Source of the DNA: Pseudomonadota bacterium
Lineage (GTDB): Bacteria; Pseudomonadota; Gammaproteobacteria; Steroidobacterales; Steroidobacteraceae
Assembly (NCBI GenBank): GCA_023391815.1
Contig: JAEWAF010000105.1
Coordinates: forward strand, 124,001 to 188,000
Direction: 5' to 3'
Length of the DNA stretch: 64,000 nucleotides
In this document: one piece after another, positions 26,801 to 34,841 of the stretch
Layout of the letters: every line of letters starts with the position of its first letter
Position numbering within the stretch: the first letter of the stretch is position 1
Made by a program: the position numbers and the translations under genes
The notes under the pieces: model-generated
Seen by the model: only the letters and a program-made list of their open reading frames with translations
Database searches by the model: none
What the model was told of the DNA's origin: nothing

Positions 26801-27412
26801 TCAATCGAACTCGGTGGGCAGCGAACGATCGAGATGATGCTTGTACGCGTTCTGGATCTGCGCCACCGTGGTCCGCCCGGTCGACAGCTCGGGCAACTCG
26901 GCGATCGGAAAAAACTTCACATCGGTGGTTTCGTAACTGGTGCGGAAATCGCCGCCGGTGATTTCGCAGATGAAGAACATTTTCCAGACGTGATACAGGA
27001 ACTTCGGATAGTTGTGCTTGTTACGATCGAAGATGGCCGCGAGCTTGACGGCCCGCGCCGTGAACCCTGACTCCTGCTCAATCTCTTTCTCCACGGCGTG
27101 CGACGGTGTGTCGTTCACGTCGGCCCAGCCGCCCGGCATCGTCCACTTGCCATCGACGCGCTCCTTCACCAGCAGCACTTGATCGCCGCGAAACACGGCG
27201 CCGCGCACGTCGACCTTCGGCGTCGAATAGCCATCTTCGACCATCCAGTTGGCACGCAGCTCATCGGGCGTCTTCTCCGATTCCAGCGCCAGCAGCTCGC
27301 CCGCGATCTGGCCCATCTCGCGATAACGCTCGCGGTCGTATTCTTCCTGTGAAAAGTGCAAACCGGTTTGTGACAGCGCGAGCAGGCGACGCGACAGATC
27401 GAGCACGGACAT
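26801..27412 (-). CDS. Nudix hydrolase with N-terminal NUDIX_N-type domain
   Basis: A 203-aa protein from ATG 27412; an ATG at 27430 would add six residues. The N-terminal about 65 residues (LDLSRRLLALSQTGLHFSQEEYDRERYREMGQIAGELLA) form the helical cap found before some Nudix domains. The hydrolase domain follows, with KVDVRGAVFRGDQVLLVKER and a Nudix box GGWADVNDTPSHAVEKEIEQESGF. Related proteins act on nucleotide diphosphates such as ADP-ribose or CDP-choline, but the substrate here is unknown. Convergent with tamB, 3 nt apart. Confidence 0.88.
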   Translation of the reverse strand: MSVLDLSRRLLALSQTGLHFSQEEYDRERYREMGQIAGELLALESEKTPDELRANWMVEDGYSTPKVDVRGAVFRGDQVLLVKERVDGKWTMPGGWADVNDTPSHAVEKEIEQESGFTARAVKLAAIFDRNKHNYPKFLYHVWKMFFICEITGGDFRTSYETTDVKFFPIAELPELSTGRTTVAQIQNAYKHHLDRSLPTEFD

Positions 27413-27544
27413 GGCGGTAGCTGACTTCACTTTGATGATGGATCGGCAGCTTCTCGCGCCGGCGCCGCGCGCGCAACTTCAGAAAGACCGACACGCGCTG
27501 GCGTCCTGCACTATCATTGCCGCCCAGCTGATTGTTCCCTGTCC

Positions 27545-28468
27545 ATGAACGATTCCTCCCGCGCGGCTCCGGCCAATTCCGCGGCTCCACGCCTTGACGG
27601 TCGCGGCTTCTCCGCCGCTGTGTCGGCCTTCCTGATCTGGGGGCTGATGCCACTCTATATGAGACTGTTGCAGACAGTCCCGGTTTTGCAGATCACCGCG
27701 CATCGCATGTTGTGGGGTTGCCTGGTCGGCTTCGGCTGGCTGGCGGCGCGCGGCGACATCGATCAAACGTGGCGCGCGCTCGGCAACCCACAAGTTCGTC
27801 TGCGGCTGTGTGCCTCGGCGACCTTCATCGCCATCAATTGGTCGATTTTCATGTGGGGCATCGCCACTCATCACGTGGTGGAAATCAGCCTCGGCTATTT
27901 CATCGGCCCGCTGCTGAACGTGGCGCTGGGCGTGGTGTGCTTCCGGGAGCGGCTGAATCGTTTGCAATGGTTGTCGGTGGCGATCGCGGCTGCCGGCGTG
28001 CTGTATCTGACCTGGGCGGCGGGTCGGCCGCCGTATGTGTCGATCGCGTTGGCGTTGAGCTTCGGGCTCTATGGACTGGTGCGAAAGACCGCCAATGTCG
28101 AAGCGCTGCCAGGCTTCACTGGTGAGACGCTGCTGCTGTTGCCGTTCGCGGCCGGCTACGTGCTCTGGAGCGAATTTTCGGGCGTCGGCGCGATGAGTCA
28201 CGGCTCGCTCGATATCAACCTACTTCTATTAGTGGGCGGACCGCTGACCGCCGTACCCCTGGTGTTGTTCGCGACCGGGGCCCGGCGCATTCCGCTGTTC
28301 ACCATCGGACTTCTGCAATACATCGCGCCGAGTTTGCAGCTGGCATGCGCGGTGCTGGCATTCAATGAGCCTTTCACCGGCCCGCGAGTGGTCGGGTTCG
28401 CAATGATCTGGACCGCGCTGGCGATCTTCGCCCTGGACGGACTGCTGACCTCACGCCGGCGGGCTTGA
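27545..28468 (+). CDS. rarD: EamA-family transporter RarD
   Basis: A 307-aa membrane protein with about ten helices in two EamA halves. RarD-type signatures include SAFLIWGLMPLYMRLLQTVPVLQITAHRMLWGCLVGF, AINWSIFMWGIATHHVVEISLGYFIGPLLNVALGVVCFRERLNRLQWLSVAIAAAGVLY and IPLFTIGLLQYIAPSLQLACAVLAFNEPF. The name derives from chloramphenicol sensitivity; the transported compound is not known with certainty. Its stop is 105 nt before argR, with the arg operon promoter in between. Confidence 0.93.
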   Translation: MNDSSRAAPANSAAPRLDGRGFSAAVSAFLIWGLMPLYMRLLQTVPVLQITAHRMLWGCLVGFGWLAARGDIDQTWRALGNPQVRLRLCASATFIAINWSIFMWGIATHHVVEISLGYFIGPLLNVALGVVCFRERLNRLQWLSVAIAAAGVLYLTWAAGRPPYVSIALALSFGLYGLVRKTANVEALPGFTGETLLLLPFAAGYVLWSEFSGVGAMSHGSLDINLLLLVGGPLTAVPLVLFATGARRIPLFTIGLLQYIAPSLQLACAVLAFNEPFTGPRVVGFAMIWTALAIFALDGLLTSRRRA

Positions 28469-28488
28469 AACTCCGGCTGAAGCCGTTA

Positions 28489-28536
28489 TTGACAGGGTCT
28501 GCATAATTATGCAGCATACGCGCCTTTTTATGCATC
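28489..28536 (+). promoter_or_regulatory. arg operon promoter with tandem ARG boxes
   Basis: A TTGACA (28489-28494) is a likely -35. Next comes a perfect 16-bp palindrome CTGCATAATTATGCAG (28499-28514). A second right half-site TTTATGCAT ends at 28535. The ATGCA cores at 28509-28513 and 28530-28534 are exactly 21 bp apart, the spacing of two 18-bp ARG boxes with a 3-bp gap, as hexameric ArgR requires. The first box is strong; the second has a degenerate left half. The boxes cover the expected -10 region, so ArgR with arginine should repress argR and the operon. Confidence 0.8.
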
Positions 28537-28573
28537 GGCGCGTTTGCGCCTGTTCGAGGTCGCCGCTTTCCAG

Positions 28574-29029
28574 ATGGCTGCAGAAATTCATCAATCCGTC
28601 GCGCGCCGGGCCGCGATTCTCCGGATCATCGGAGAGTCGACCGTGCGCAATCAGGACGAATTGGTGAAGGTCCTGCGCAAGGAAGGCTTCGAAGCCACGC
28701 AGTCGAGCGTCAGCCGCGACCTGCGCGAGCTCCGCGTCGCCAAGGCCGGCGACCGCTACATATTGCCCGCCCAGGACGCCGGCGCTGTGAACAATCCATT
28801 CGCGGCCGTCGCCAAGTTCGTGCTCGAGATCAAAACCGCGGGCACCTCGCTCACGGTGCTCAAGACGACGACGGGGACGGCGCAAAGCGTTGCCGTCGCG
28901 ATCGACAGCTCGGAGTGGCCGGAAGTGGTCGGCACGATCTCCGGCGACGACACCATCTTCATCGCCACCGACGAGCCGAAGGATCAGAAGAAGCTGCGCG
29001 AAAGACTCCGCGGCATCTTCGGGATCTGA
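28574..29029 (+). CDS. argR: Arginine repressor ArgR
   Basis: A 151-aa regulator from ATG 28574; an upstream ATG at 28544 would add ten residues that do not fit the family. The N-terminal winged helix reads RRAAILRIIGESTVRNQDELVKVLRKEGFEATQSSVSRDLRELRVAK, where SSVSRDLREL is the recognition helix. The C-terminal oligomerisation and arginine-binding domain contains VLKTTTGTAQSVAVAIDSSEWPEVVGTISGDDTIFIAT. First gene of the arginine cluster, with its own operator just upstream. Confidence 0.94.
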   Translation: MAAEIHQSVARRAAILRIIGESTVRNQDELVKVLRKEGFEATQSSVSRDLRELRVAKAGDRYILPAQDAGAVNNPFAAVAKFVLEIKTAGTSLTVLKTTTGTAQSVAVAIDSSEWPEVVGTISGDDTIFIATDEPKDQKKLRERLRGIFGI

Positions 29030-29091
29030 GCCGGCGCCGCGCGCGCGACCGTCCAACCCGATCAGCTATTTGTATTGATACGGAAACGAGC

Positions 29092-30318
29092 ATGAGCACA
29101 CTTCCTCCTGGCAACGAACCGATTCTGCTGGCCTTCTCCGGCGGCCTGGATACTTCCTTTCTGGTGCCGTGGCTGTCGGAAAACTACCAACGCCCGATCA
29201 TCACCGTGACCGTCGATACCGGCGGCATCGATGCCGAAGCGGCGAAGGTGCTCGATCAGCGCGCGCGTGCCCTGGGCGCGAAGGATCACATCCTGGTCGA
29301 AGCGAAGCAGGATTACTTCGAGCAGGTGATCAAGTACCTGATCATGGGCAACGTGAAGCGCGGGCAGATGTATCCGCTGTGCGTCGGCGCCGAACGAGTC
29401 ATGCAGGCCCAGACCATCGCTGAATATGCGAAAAAGCTCGGCACCAAAGTCATCGCGCACGGCTGCACCGCCGCCGGCAACGATCAGGTGCGCTTCGAAG
29501 TCGCGCTGCGCACGCTTGCGCCCGAGCTGACCATTCTGGCGCCGGTGCGCGACCAGGCGTTCAAGCGTCCGGATCAATTGAAGTATCTGCAGGATCGTAA
29601 TCTCACCATCCCGCCGTACGGCGCCGCCTATTCGGTGAATCGCGGCCTGTGGGGCGTGACGATCGGCGGTAAAGAGACGCTCACCTCCGATGGCAGCATT
29701 CCCGATCATGCGTGGGTGCTGTCGAAGGATGCGTTCTCGAATCCGCAGGCACCGGAAACTCACACGATCGGCTTCGAGAAGGGCATTCCCTCGAGCCTCG
29801 ACGGCGTGAAGCTCGATCCGGTGAGCGTGATCGAAAAGGTCGAAGCGATCGGCGCGAAGTTCGGCGTCGGCCGGGGCATTCACCTCGGCGACACCATCAT
29901 CGGCACCAAGGGCCGCGTCGCGTTCGAAGCGCCGGCCGCCGAAGTGCTGATCGGCGCGCATCGCGAGCTGGAAAAGCTGGTGATGACCGGCCGTCAGCAG
30001 CGCGTGAAGGAAATGTTGTCCGGCCCGTATGGCGATCTGGTGCACGAAGGCCAACATCTGGATCCGGTGTGCCGTGACATGGAAGCGCTGTTCGTGAACT
30101 CGCAGGCGCGCGTCACCGGCGAAGTGAAGGTGCAGTACCGGCCCGGCAACGCGTTTGTCGCCGGCGTGGCATCGCCCTACTCCATCATGGCCGCCTCCAA
30201 GGGCGTCTATGGCGAAGCGGCCGGCGAATGGACCGCGGCCGATGCGCTCGGCTTCTCGAAGATGGTCGGCCTGCCCGGCATGTTCTGGACCCGCGCCGGC
30301 GCGGGCCACGGCAAATAA
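29092..30318 (+). CDS. argG: Argininosuccinate synthase
   Basis: A 408-aa enzyme that joins citrulline and aspartate using ATP. The start ATG 29092 follows GGAAACGAG and begins just before the PP-loop motif ILLAFSGGLDTSFLVPWL. Other conserved parts are TVTVDTGG, IAHGCTAAGNDQVRFEVALR, NRGLWGVTIGGKE and the C-terminal VKVQYRPGNAFVAGVASPYS. An upstream extension in the same frame to 28915 overlaps argR and is not used. Second gene of the arginine operon. Confidence 0.95.
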   Translation: MSTLPPGNEPILLAFSGGLDTSFLVPWLSENYQRPIITVTVDTGGIDAEAAKVLDQRARALGAKDHILVEAKQDYFEQVIKYLIMGNVKRGQMYPLCVGAERVMQAQTIAEYAKKLGTKVIAHGCTAAGNDQVRFEVALRTLAPELTILAPVRDQAFKRPDQLKYLQDRNLTIPPYGAAYSVNRGLWGVTIGGKETLTSDGSIPDHAWVLSKDAFSNPQAPETHTIGFEKGIPSSLDGVKLDPVSVIEKVEAIGAKFGVGRGIHLGDTIIGTKGRVAFEAPAAEVLIGAHRELEKLVMTGRQQRVKEMLSGPYGDLVHEGQHLDPVCRDMEALFVNSQARVTGEVKVQYRPGNAFVAGVASPYSIMAASKGVYGEAAGEWTAADALGFSKMVGLPGMFWTRAGAGHGK

Positions 30319-30398
30319 GCCCGGCGCCCTGATTGGACCAAGCATCGGTTTGACACGAGATCTTTCTTTCCAACTTCCCAGGTGAACTGAACACTGCC

Positions 30399-31481
30399 AT
30401 GAAAACCGTAGTCGTCGACAAGATCGCGTCCATCACCCAGGCCTTGAACCTGGGGCATGAGTTGCGCGTCGCCACGGACAACATTCCTTGCGAGGAAGGC
30501 GTGGTACTGGTTGTCGAGATCCTCAACAACAAGTCGACTTACAACACCCTGGAGCTGACCAGCGGCCGCATGGCCAAGGTCGCCAAGGGCGACGTCATCG
30601 TCGGCGCGCTCGGCCATCGCCAGGCGCTGTTCGGTTACTCGGGTCATTTGCCGACCTCGGTGAAGGAAGGCGACATCATCCAGGTGCTGAACATCGGCGG
30701 CGTGCTCGGCGTGGTCGAATCGGTGAACCCGGAAAAGGGCACGCCGTTCAACGCGAAGGTCATCGGCGTGGTGTTGCAGTTCCCGTACTTGGGCGAGCGC
30801 ATCGGCGTGCCGGCGCGCATCGGTTATCGTCGTCTCGACTACAACGTCGCTGTGAACACGCGGAACGTGCCGGTCGTGGCGCTCGCGGGCACTTGTATGG
30901 AAGCGGGCAAGACGGCGGCGGCGTGCGCCATCGTCGCTCGCATGCGGCACCGTGGCTTGAACGTGCATGCGTTCAAGGCGACCGGCGTGTCTTTGCGTCG
31001 TGACATTCTCGCGATGGAAGACGCCGGCGCTCGCAAGAGCATGATCTTCACCGATCTCGGCGTCGTCACGACCACCGCGAAGACGGGCCCGGCGATCACG
31101 CGCGCGCTGCTGACGGAAATGTCACAAGGCGAGCCGGACGTGATCGTGTTCGAGCTGGGCGACGGCATCCTCGGCGCGTACGGCGTCGAAGCGATTCTGT
31201 CTGCGCCGGATATCCGCGCGGCGCTCACGTCAGTGGTGTTGTCGGCGAACGATCCGGTCGCGGCGTGGGGCGGCGTGAAGTTGCTTCGCGAGCAGTTCGG
31301 CATCGAGCCGTCGGTGGTCACCGGCCCGGCGACCGACAATGCGGTCGGCGTGAACATCATCAAAGACAAGTTCGGCGTACCGGCCTTCAACGCCATCACC
31401 GATGGCGCCGCGCTGGGCGACTGCGTGATCGATTCGTTGAAGTTGATACCGAAGTCCAAGACGGTGGTGATTGAAGAATGA
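30399..31481 (+). CDS. DUF1611-family P-loop protein inside the arginine operon
   Basis: A 360-aa protein with an N-terminal domain (about 1-155) and a C-terminal P-loop domain. The P-loop is at residues 164-172 (GTCMEAGKT), followed by HAFKATGVSLRRDILAMEDAGA and VIVFELGDGILGAYGVEAIL. This is the DUF1611 pattern. As I recall, one member (DgcN, of D-glutamate catabolism in marine bacteria) was reported to N-acetylate D-glutamate. Placed between argG and argC (4-nt overlap with argC) in an operon lacking a GNAT synthase, it is a candidate for making the acylglutamate that starts the pathway. The function is inference; the family call is firm. Confidence 0.8.
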   Translation: MKTVVVDKIASITQALNLGHELRVATDNIPCEEGVVLVVEILNNKSTYNTLELTSGRMAKVAKGDVIVGALGHRQALFGYSGHLPTSVKEGDIIQVLNIGGVLGVVESVNPEKGTPFNAKVIGVVLQFPYLGERIGVPARIGYRRLDYNVAVNTRNVPVVALAGTCMEAGKTAAACAIVARMRHRGLNVHAFKATGVSLRRDILAMEDAGARKSMIFTDLGVVTTTAKTGPAITRALLTEMSQGEPDVIVFELGDGILGAYGVEAILSAPDIRAALTSVVLSANDPVAAWGGVKLLREQFGIEPSVVTGPATDNAVGVNIIKDKFGVPAFNAITDGAALGDCVIDSLKLIPKSKTVVIEE

Positions 31482-32542
31482 GCGACGCGAAGATTCCAGT
31501 CATCGTCCTCGGCGGCACCGGCTATGTGTCGGGCGAGCTGCTGCGCCTCATCGCGGGTCATCCGCGCCTGGCGCTGCAAGCCATTCTTTCGGACAGCCAG
31601 CCCGGCGAGCCGGTCGCGAAGTTTTTTGCGCACCTGGCGCCGATCTATCCCGAGCTGAAGTTCTCCAGCCTGGACGAGGTGAAACAGCTGGTCGGCACGC
31701 TGCCATCGCCGGCGATCATCTCGGCCGCGCCTCACGGCGTGGCGGCGAAGCTGATCGATGAAATCCTCACGGCTGCCGAAGCGAAAGGCATGAAGCCGCG
31801 CGTCGTCGATATTTCCGCCGACTATCGCTACAGCTCGGCGAGCGCCTACGAAGCGGTGTACAAGCATGCGCACGGTGCGCCGAATCGAATCGCGCAATTC
31901 AGCTGCGCGGTGCCGGAACACCTGAACAAGCTCACGACCCCGCACGTGGCGCATCCGGGCTGCTTCGCGACGGCGGTGTTGCTGTCGAGCGTGCCGTTGT
32001 TGTCGCTCGGCCTCGTCGAGCCGCGTTTGTATGCTGCCGGGATCACGGGAAGCACCGGTTCGGGCCGCACACCGGCGCCCGGCACTCATCATCCGCAGCG
32101 TCACAGCGACCTGTACGCGTACAATCCGTTGTCACATCGGCACACGCCGGAGATCGCGGCACTCGCGCAAGTAGCGTCGAAGGCGCAGGCGGAGTTCAAC
32201 TTCGTGCCGCATTCCGGCCCGTTCGCGCGCGGCATTCACGTCACCGTGCAAGCGAAGGCGCTGAAGCCGATCAAGACGCCCGAACTGATCGAGGCATTGA
32301 AGGGCTTCTATGCCGGCAAGCCGTTCGTTCGTGTGGTCGGCGAGATGCCTCATGTGAAAGACGTGGCGGCCAGCAACTACGCGTTTCTGAGCGCGGCGGC
32401 CAATGGGGATTCCGTCGCCGTGATGTGCGCCATCGACAATCTGGTGAAGGGCGCGGCCGGCGGCGCGATGCAATGGTTGAATCGCGTGTTCGGGCTGGAT
32501 GAAACGACGGGCCTCACCACGCCCGCCGCGGGCTGGACCTGA
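31478..32542 (+). CDS. argC: N-acyl-gamma-glutamyl-phosphate reductase ArgC
   Basis: A 354-aa NADPH-dependent reductase, third step of acylated ornithine synthesis. The Rossmann motif is LGGTGYVSGELLRLI, then SAAPHGVA, VDISADYR, the catalytic Cys162 in HVAHPGCFATAVLLSSVPL, GSTGSGRTPAPGTHHPQR, and the late catalytic His region PHSGPFARGIHVTV. Its ATG overlaps the DUF1611 stop by 4 nt. The family also includes reductases acting on N-succinyl substrates, relevant to the argF' call. Confidence 0.93.
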   Translation: MSDAKIPVIVLGGTGYVSGELLRLIAGHPRLALQAILSDSQPGEPVAKFFAHLAPIYPELKFSSLDEVKQLVGTLPSPAIISAAPHGVAAKLIDEILTAAEAKGMKPRVVDISADYRYSSASAYEAVYKHAHGAPNRIAQFSCAVPEHLNKLTTPHVAHPGCFATAVLLSSVPLLSLGLVEPRLYAAGITGSTGSGRTPAPGTHHPQRHSDLYAYNPLSHRHTPEIAALAQVASKAQAEFNFVPHSGPFARGIHVTVQAKALKPIKTPELIEALKGFYAGKPFVRVVGEMPHVKDVAASNYAFLSAAANGDSVAVMCAIDNLVKGAAGGAMQWLNRVFGLDETTGLTTPAAGWT

Positions 32543-32564
32543 CGCGTCAGACGAGAGTAATCAC

Positions 32565-33737
32565 TTGAACGCAGCAACTACTACCGCTTCGAACGCACCG
32601 GCCGATCATCTCGCACCCGTTTACGCGCAGTTTCCGTTGCAGATCACGGATGCGCGCGGCGTCTTCTTGCACAAGCCGGATGGCGGCAAGGTGCTGGACC
32701 TCTATGGCGGTCACGCCGTCGCGGCGCTCGGCTATGGCCATCCGCGCTGGGTCGAAGCGCTGACCGAACAGGCGAAGTCGCTTTGTTTCCAGAGCAATGC
32801 CGTCGCGCTCGATGTGCGCCGTCGCGCGGCGACTCGGCTCGCGAAGTTCGCCGGGCTCGGACTCGACACGGTGTTCTTCGTGAACTCGGGCGCGGAAGCG
32901 AACGAGAACGCGCTGAAGCTCGCCTGCAAAATGACCGGCGGCACGCAGATCATCGCGGTCGAAGGCAGCTTTCACGGCCGCACGGCCGCTGCCGGCGCAG
33001 TGACCTGGGGCGCCGACAAGAAGTGGTACGGATTTCCGAGCACGCCGTTCGAAGTGAAATTCATCAAGCCGACGACCACCGCGGCCGAGCTGAGCACGAT
33101 CATCAACGACCAGACCGCGGCCGTTATCGTCGAGCCCGTGCAAGGCGTCGCCGGCGCGCTCGATATGCCCAAGGAATTCCTGCAGGCGCTGCGCTTCCGC
33201 TGCAGCGAGAACGGCAGCGTGCTGATCTTCGACGAAGTTCAGTGCGGCTTCGGGCGTACCGGCTATCCGTTCGCGGCCAATATGTATGAAGTGACCCCGG
33301 ACATCATCACCACGGCGAAGGCGCTGGGCGGTGGCTTCCCGGTGTCGGCGATGATGGTCGCCGATCATGTCGCGCCTTATTTGAAGATGGACTCGCTGGG
33401 CACGACCTTCGGCGGCGGCCCGATGGCCTGCGCCATCGTCGAGGCCGTCATCGATATCATCGAATCGGAAAACCTGTTGAAGAACGTCCAGCAGCGCTCG
33501 GCGGAAATTCGCCAGAACTGTATGGTCGGTCCGGTGATCGGCTCGCAAGGCGCCGGCCTGCTGCTGGGCCTGCGCACCTCGCGTCCCGCCAAGGACGTGC
33601 AAGCGGAGCTGCTGAAGCTGGACATCCTGACCGGCACCAGCGCCGATCCCAACATCCTGCGTATCCTGGCACCGTTCGTACTGGAAAGTGAGCACGTCGA
33701 GCTGCTGCGCAAGGCACTCGCTCGACTGCCGAAATGA
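32565..33737 (+). CDS. argD: N-acylornithine aminotransferase ArgD (class III)
   Basis: A 390-aa PLP enzyme. I take TTG 32565 as start because it has GAGAG 7-8 nt upstream and follows the argC stop; the ATG at 32499 would read through the argC end. Conserved segments are DLYGGHAVAALGYGHP, FFVNSGAEANENALKLA, GSFHGRTAAAGAVT, LIFDEVQCGFGRTGYPFA and the PLP lysine in TTAKALGGGFPVSAMM. It should transaminate the acylglutamate semialdehyde to acylornithine. Confidence 0.93.
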   Translation: MNAATTTASNAPADHLAPVYAQFPLQITDARGVFLHKPDGGKVLDLYGGHAVAALGYGHPRWVEALTEQAKSLCFQSNAVALDVRRRAATRLAKFAGLGLDTVFFVNSGAEANENALKLACKMTGGTQIIAVEGSFHGRTAAAGAVTWGADKKWYGFPSTPFEVKFIKPTTTAAELSTIINDQTAAVIVEPVQGVAGALDMPKEFLQALRFRCSENGSVLIFDEVQCGFGRTGYPFAANMYEVTPDIITTAKALGGGFPVSAMMVADHVAPYLKMDSLGTTFGGGPMACAIVEAVIDIIESENLLKNVQQRSAEIRQNCMVGPVIGSQGAGLLLGLRTSRPAKDVQAELLKLDILTGTSADPNILRILAPFVLESEHVELLRKALARLPK

Positions 33738-33780
33738 CTCACATCCCGAAGTGAGTCGCCCACACACCGAGCAATAACAT

Positions 33781-34779
33781 ATGAATCGTTTTCTCGACCT
33801 GGCCGATTTTCCGCGCGAGCAACTGAAGGACCTGCTGGGCCTCGCCGCTCGTCTGCAACAGACACCGCAGCCGCAGGCACTGGCGGGGAAGGTGCTCGGC
33901 CTGCTGTTCCTGAATCCGTCTCTGCGTACGCTGGCGTCGTTTCAAAGCGCGATGATGCGTCTCGGCGGCACGGCTGTCGTCATCACGCCGGGCCAGGGCA
34001 CGTGGCAGATGGAAACGCGCTCGGGCGCGATCATGAATGGCGCCGCCGCCGAGCACGTGCGCGAAGCGGTGCCGGTGCTCGCTTCTTACTGCGACGCTAT
34101 CGGCATTCGCATGTTCGCCGAGCATCGCAATCTCGCCGCCGATCTCGCCGAAACCGGCTTCCGCATGATGGCCGATCTTTGTGACAAGCCGCTGGTGAAC
34201 ATGGAGTCGGCGATGGCGCATCCCTGCCAGGCGCTGGCCGACTGGCACACGATGGATGAGCTGCGCGTGCCTGAGAAAGGCAAGTTCGTGCTGAGCTGGG
34301 CGAATCATCCTCGCGCGCTGCCGCTCGCGGTGCCGTCATCGACCGTCCACATGGCGGCCATGCGCGGCATGGAAGTGGTCGTGCTGCGTCCGGACGGCTT
34401 CGCGTTGCCCGAGCCCATCATGGAAAAAGCACGACAGGCGGCCAAGGCGTCGGGCGGTTCAGTACGGGAAACGGAGAATCGCGCCGAGGCGCTCGACGGC
34501 GCTCACGTGATCTATGCAAAGGAATGGGGCTCGCCACAACACTACGGCGACGACGAGGCCGACAAGCGCCTGCGCGAATACTTGAGCGACTGGTGCATCA
34601 AGGAGAGCTGGTTCCGGGCGGCGGATCCGGGCTGTCATTTCATGCATTGCTTGCCGGTTCGGCGTAATGTCGCGGTGGCCGACGAAGTTCTGGATGGCCC
34701 ACGCAGCGTGGTCATTCGTGAAGCGTTCAACCGCATGGTCGTGCAGATGGCGGTGCTGTACCGCTTGCTCCGGGGCTGA
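33781..34779 (+). CDS. argF': N-acylornithine carbamoyltransferase (AOTCase/SOTCase family)
   Basis: A 332-aa transcarbamylase acting on acylated ornithine rather than free ornithine. The carbamoyl-phosphate loop is NPSLRTLASFQ (residues 45-55). Family-specific blocks are GTWQMETRSGAIMNGAAAEH, NMESAMAHPCQALADW, SWANHPRALPLAVPSS and FMHCLPVRRN. By hand alignment to Xanthomonas AOTCase as I remember it, the specificity residue Glu92 corresponds to Ala90 here. The Bacteroides N-succinylornithine enzyme has Pro90 and shares more of these segments. The product could be N-acetyl- or N-succinylcitrulline. It sits between argD and argB. Confidence 0.85.
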   Translation: MNRFLDLADFPREQLKDLLGLAARLQQTPQPQALAGKVLGLLFLNPSLRTLASFQSAMMRLGGTAVVITPGQGTWQMETRSGAIMNGAAAEHVREAVPVLASYCDAIGIRMFAEHRNLAADLAETGFRMMADLCDKPLVNMESAMAHPCQALADWHTMDELRVPEKGKFVLSWANHPRALPLAVPSSTVHMAAMRGMEVVVLRPDGFALPEPIMEKARQAAKASGGSVRETENRAEALDGAHVIYAKEWGSPQHYGDDEADKRLREYLSDWCIKESWFRAADPGCHFMHCLPVRRNVAVADEVLDGPRSVVIREAFNRMVVQMAVLYRLLRG

Positions 34780-34841
34780 GGGCTGGCGTTCGTGCCGGCC
34801 GTCGATCGTTTGTTCATTCGTTACTTCTAAGGAATATTGCC

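Noticed and set aside
29062..30345. 427-codon minus-strand frame
   Set aside because: Antisense to argG.
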